DNA of 64,000 nucleotides from Paenibacillus sp. JCM 10914 (GTDB lineage Bacteria > Bacillota > Bacilli > Paenibacillales > Paenibacillaceae): the NCBI RefSeq assembly GCF_001315105.1, contig NZ_BAZR01000001.1, forward strand, positions 310,001-374,000, written 5' to 3'. The notes below the pieces were generated by a model. The model made no database searches, was not told where the DNA came from, and saw only the letters and a program-made list of their open reading frames with translations. Positions 60,937-64,000 of the stretch are shown in pieces (position 1 is the stretch's first letter; each line of letters begins with the position of its first letter). Both the position numbers and the translations under genes were made by a program.

Positions 60937-62660
60937 ATGAATCAAACGCATAGCGAAATATTGCCAAGTGAAGTTTCTCGCTCCAATCTGAGCAATTACG
61001 AGCAGGCACGCTCCGAGTTCTCATGGGAGGATATTGAGAAGCATTTTACATGGTATGAGACAGGGAAAGTGAACATGGCTTATGAAGCCATCGACCGGCA
61101 CGTAGCAGAGGGTCGGGGAGATAAAGTGGCTCTCTTGTACAGTGATGCAAACCGGGAAGAATCGCTTACTTATGCCGAGTTGAAAGAGCAATCCGATAAA
61201 TTCGGCAACGTACTTCGAAAGTATGGCGTCGGCAAAGGGGATCGAGTCTTTATTTTTATGCCTCGGGGGCCTGAGCTTTATGCAGGACTGCTGGGAACAC
61301 TCAAGGTTGGAGCCGTTGTCGGTCCATTGTTTGAAGCATTTATGGAAACTGCGGTCAAGGATCGTCTGGAGGATAGCGGTGCTGTCGCTTTGATAACGAC
61401 ACCTGCACTTCTGCCTCGCGTTAAGCGTGACGAACTGCCTGAACTCAAGCATATTTTCGTTGTCGGAGAGCTTGAGCAGGAAGATCCGCAATTGGTAGAT
61501 TATTTCAAAGAAATGGAAACTGCCTCGAATGATTTAGAGATCGAATGGCTGGAACGGGAAGACGGTCTGATTATGCACTATACTTCGGGTTCTACAGGTA
61601 AGCCAAAGGGTGTATATCATGTACAGAACGCCATGATTCAGCATTATTATACCGGTAAGGTTGTATTGGATTTAAGGGAAGACGATATCTATTGGTGTAC
61701 AGCAGACCCTGGCTGGGTGACGGGTACGTCGTATGGCATATTTGCACCATGGCTTAATGGAGTAACGAACGTTATTCGCGGCGGCCGTTTCAGTCCGCAG
61801 GATTGGTACAGCACGCTTGTCAATAACAAGGTTACCGTATGGTACAGTGCGCCAACGGCATTCCGCATGCTGATGGGGGCCGGTTCGGAACTGATTGATC
61901 AGTTTGATTTGAGCCATGTACGCCACGTGTTATCTGTGGGCGAGCCACTTAACCCTGAGGTAGTACGATGGGGACATAAGGCATACAAACAGCGTATTCA
62001 CGATACATGGTGGATGACCGAGACGGGTGGGCAGTTGATCTGCAACTATCCGGGCATGGCAATCAAGCCAGGCTCCATGGGTCGTCCGTTGCCAGGCATT
62101 ACCGCTGCGATATTGGACGATCAAGGTCGCGAGGTCGCTCCATATACGATGGGCAACTTGGCGATTAAGACACCTTGGCCATCGATGATGCGCGGGATCT
62201 GGAATAACGAAGCGAAGTATGAGGAATACTTCCGTATTCCGGGCTGGTACATGTCAGGTGACTCTGCATATATGGACGAGGAAGGTTATTTCTGGTTCCA
62301 GGGCCGTATCGATGATGTCATTAACTCATCAGGTGAGCGGATCGGACCGTTTGAGGTTGAGAGCAAGCTCGTGGAGCACCCAGCTGTTGCTGAAGCAGGC
62401 GTCATCGGTAAACCGGATGTAACGAGAGGCGAGATCATTAAGGCTTTCATATCGTTGCGCGAAGGCTACACACCTTCTCAGGAGCTAAAGGATGAAATTT
62501 ATCGCTTTGTGAAGGAAGGGTTATCTGACATGCCGCGCCTCGTGAAATTGAGTTTAAGGATAAGCTGCCTAAGACACGCTCGGGTAAAATCATGCGCCGC
62601 GTGCTGAAAGCGTGGGAGCTGGATCTTCCAACCGGCGATCTATCCACCATCGAGGATTAG
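60937..62660 (+). CDS. acsA: Acetyl-CoA synthetase, one-base frame break near the C-terminus
   Basis: Restored length 574 aa (B. subtilis AcsA about 572). Converts acetate, ATP and CoA to acetyl-CoA. ATP motifs '[11 protein letters not shown]' and 'WWMTETGGQ', hinge/aden '[20 protein letters not shown]', '[18 protein letters not shown]'. As read, a shift near 62528 gives a false tail ending at 62607. The other frame supplies '[20 protein letters not shown]' and '[20 protein letters not shown]', including the Lys in 'TRSGKIMRR' that AcuA acetylates, and ends at 62660. The start ATG 60937 has GAGGAGG upstream; a longer frame has none. Confidence 0.94.
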
Positions 62661-62680
62661 TCCGTTATTTACTCATAATC

Positions 62681-62738
62681 TTTAATAAGGTCACAGACAG
62701 ACTCGATCAGAGTTTGGCCTGTGACCTTATTAAATTTA
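62681..62738 (+). terminator. Terminator of acsA
   Basis: TTTAATAAGGTCACAG pairs perfectly with CTGTGACCTTATTAAA, followed by TTTA. Confidence 0.85.
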
Positions 62739-62811
62739 CTGAATACTCGAGATTGTTGGTAGGATACCATCATCATCGACTAGCTGTTTATGTTTATATG
62801 CAAGGTAGAAC

Positions 62812-62864
62812 AAAGCGCCCGTTCCTGTCTCAGATCATGATCTGTGACAAGGAACGGGCGCTTT
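62812..62864. terminator. Terminator of the penicillin-binding protein gene
   Basis: AAAGCGCCCGTTCCT pairs with AGGAACGGGCGCTTT, with an inner CAGATC/GATCTG stem. It lies 4 bases after the minus-strand stop. Confidence 0.85.
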
Positions 62865-62867
62865 CAT

Positions 62868-64000
62868 TTAGTTCTTCTCGAAGTAAGTCGTTGGTGATGC
62901 AGGGGATTCGCCTATCGCATTAACGGCTGTAATACGGAACGTACCGCTAATGGGGTTACCCGTGGTGTAATAAAATTCGGTGCTACGACTCGATCCGATG
63001 AGCTGGAAGTTACCATCATTATTCGGACTGATGTAGATATTGTAGATCATGACTTCCTCTGCTGGCGAATTGCCGTTCCAGCTTGCCCGGAAGCCTTCAG
63101 CTGTGGCAGCTAGTGTCGGTTGGCTAGGCGCTGTTGGTACGGCTGTTACCTCTTCCTGTCCAAGACCGACTTCGGGATCGGTATCGACTCCAGGTAATTC
63201 ACCCAGACCATCTTCAGGTTCACCGCTATCGTCTGGCAGCTCTCCATTGTCTCCTGGCATTGGAAAGCCTGGTGCTCCGCTTCCTACAATAGCGCTAGGT
63301 TCAGATGTATTACCCGCAACATCCACGGCTACAACGTAGTAGGAGGTGAACAGGCTGTCTGCGCCAAGTCCGGTAAAGACGAGGTTATCGTCAACAAGAA
63401 GGACTTGACCATGATGTTGATAAGGGTTGCCATTAACGGATTTGAAGAGTCGGTACCCAACGACATCCGGGGAACCGCTGGCGTTAAAGCTGAGCGATCC
63501 ACTGCCAATCGAATAATGCACGTTCTTCGGTGATGTTGGTGCTCTGCCATCGTCTGTTCTTGGATCCAGTTTGCTTGGCATTCCTTGCTTGGCATCCTGC
63601 GGCAGATATGCAGCCAGTGGCATCTTGTCGCCCTTCATGACTTTCAGCGCTTCCTCAAGCTCCAGAATCAGTTCATCAAGTGGTTTCTCACGCTTGATTA
63701 CGATCTGTTCCCTTAACATATCCAGCGGCGTTGATTCATGTGGGATATAATTGACGCCTCGATAAGTAATATACTTGGCTTTCGCGATGCGTCATCGCTT
63801 TCAGTCGGTACAAACTTGGCGTTAAATATATCGGTGACGAATTTGTCCGTCAAGCCAGTCGGTATTTTGCCACTGTAGGCCGAGACGGTCTTGGAAGTAA
63901 TGCCTTCGGGCTTCTCAAACGTCTTCGTCGGGAACAGTTCAGGCTTCACGTCCGTGATCTCGTTCATGATTCTGGCCCATATGCTCTGCGCATGCTTGCG
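62868..64000 (-). CDS. Class A penicillin-binding protein, C-terminal part with fibronectin-type domain (5' end outside window; frame break)
   Basis: The frame is open at the window edge ('KHAQSIWARIMNEITD'). Segments 'KPEGITSKTVSAYSGKIPTG', 'LTDKFVTDIFNAKFVPTE' are typical of the region after the transpeptidase domain of PBP1-type proteins. A break near 63788 is repaired by one base (for example GCC ATC GCG), giving 'IAKAKYITYRGVNYIPHEST'. Then come a helical linker, a beta domain ('KNVHYSIGSGSLSFNASGSP'), an acidic Gly/Pro/Asp-rich spacer, and a C-terminal FN3 domain ('APSQPTLAATAEGFRASWNG', ending 'SPASPTTYFEKN'). It polymerises and cross-links peptidoglycan outside the membrane; the catalytic parts lie beyond the window. 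Confidence 0.8.

Overview
The window looks like chromosomal DNA of a Paenibacillus-type Firmicute. The signs are YesM/YesN-type two-component proteins next to a lipoprotein/permease sugar importer, several YjcZ-family sporulation peptides, CcpA, a divergent acsA/acuA pair, UPF0637 and DUF1292 proteins, strong GGAGG ribosome sites with many GTG and TTG starts, tRNA genes that mostly lack an encoded CCA, and mid-range GC content. The species assignment is inference.

Layout. 1-1.1 kb: end of the pyrimidine operon (pyrF, pyrE). 1.4-1.7 kb: initiator tRNA-Met and a second CAT-anticodon tRNA. 1.7-10.9 kb: accessory genes, including a decayed phage-lysis remnant, GNAT, an Asp-box (BNR) protein, a His-rich protein, an Mrr-like nuclease, a lipoprotein, an MFS exporter with its TetR repressor, and a polysaccharide deacetylase. 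11-14.2 kb: tRNA-Leu, ung, an AI-2E permease and an L,D-transpeptidase. 14.4-28.7 kb: a mannoside-utilisation locus: sensor kinase, AraC-type response regulator, CcpA-box, ABC importer, GH125, a large GH42-like enzyme and GH38. 29-37.7 kb: VOC protein, second L,D-transpeptidase, ABC exporter, KhtU/KhtT-like K+/H+ antiporter, membrane proteins, amidase. 37.8-39.9 kb: three YjcZ peptides around a possible tRNA-Val attachment-site duplication. 40-47.3 kb: small proteins, metallo-beta-lactamase-fold protein, speA-like decarboxylase. 47.5-63.9 kb: gnd, aroK, rhodanese, aroA, nagE-ptsP, ccpA, mtnN, acuA/acsA and the 3' part of a class A penicillin-binding protein.

Two features cut across the window. 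First, at least 17 single-base frame breaks occur in genes that are otherwise intact and mostly essential or central (pyrE, ccpA, acsA and others). Each is repaired by adding one base, and most can be explained by loss of one base from a GCC or GGC triplet, so sequencing or assembly error is far more likely than 15 broken genes. These genes are given as single CDS entries across the frame break. Second, two intergenic regions 26 kb apart (33.1 and 59.7 kb) carry inverted copies of the same ~190-bp element, built of four TGCA-centred palindromes with matching spacing. This is the best candidate here for an undescribed feature.

Functional links. CcpA is encoded here, and good catabolite-responsive (cre) boxes lie before the mannoside importer and before acsA, so both are probably repressed on preferred sugars. 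NagE plus PtsP could bring in GlcNAc, the other main sugar of N-glycans, but that connection is inference.
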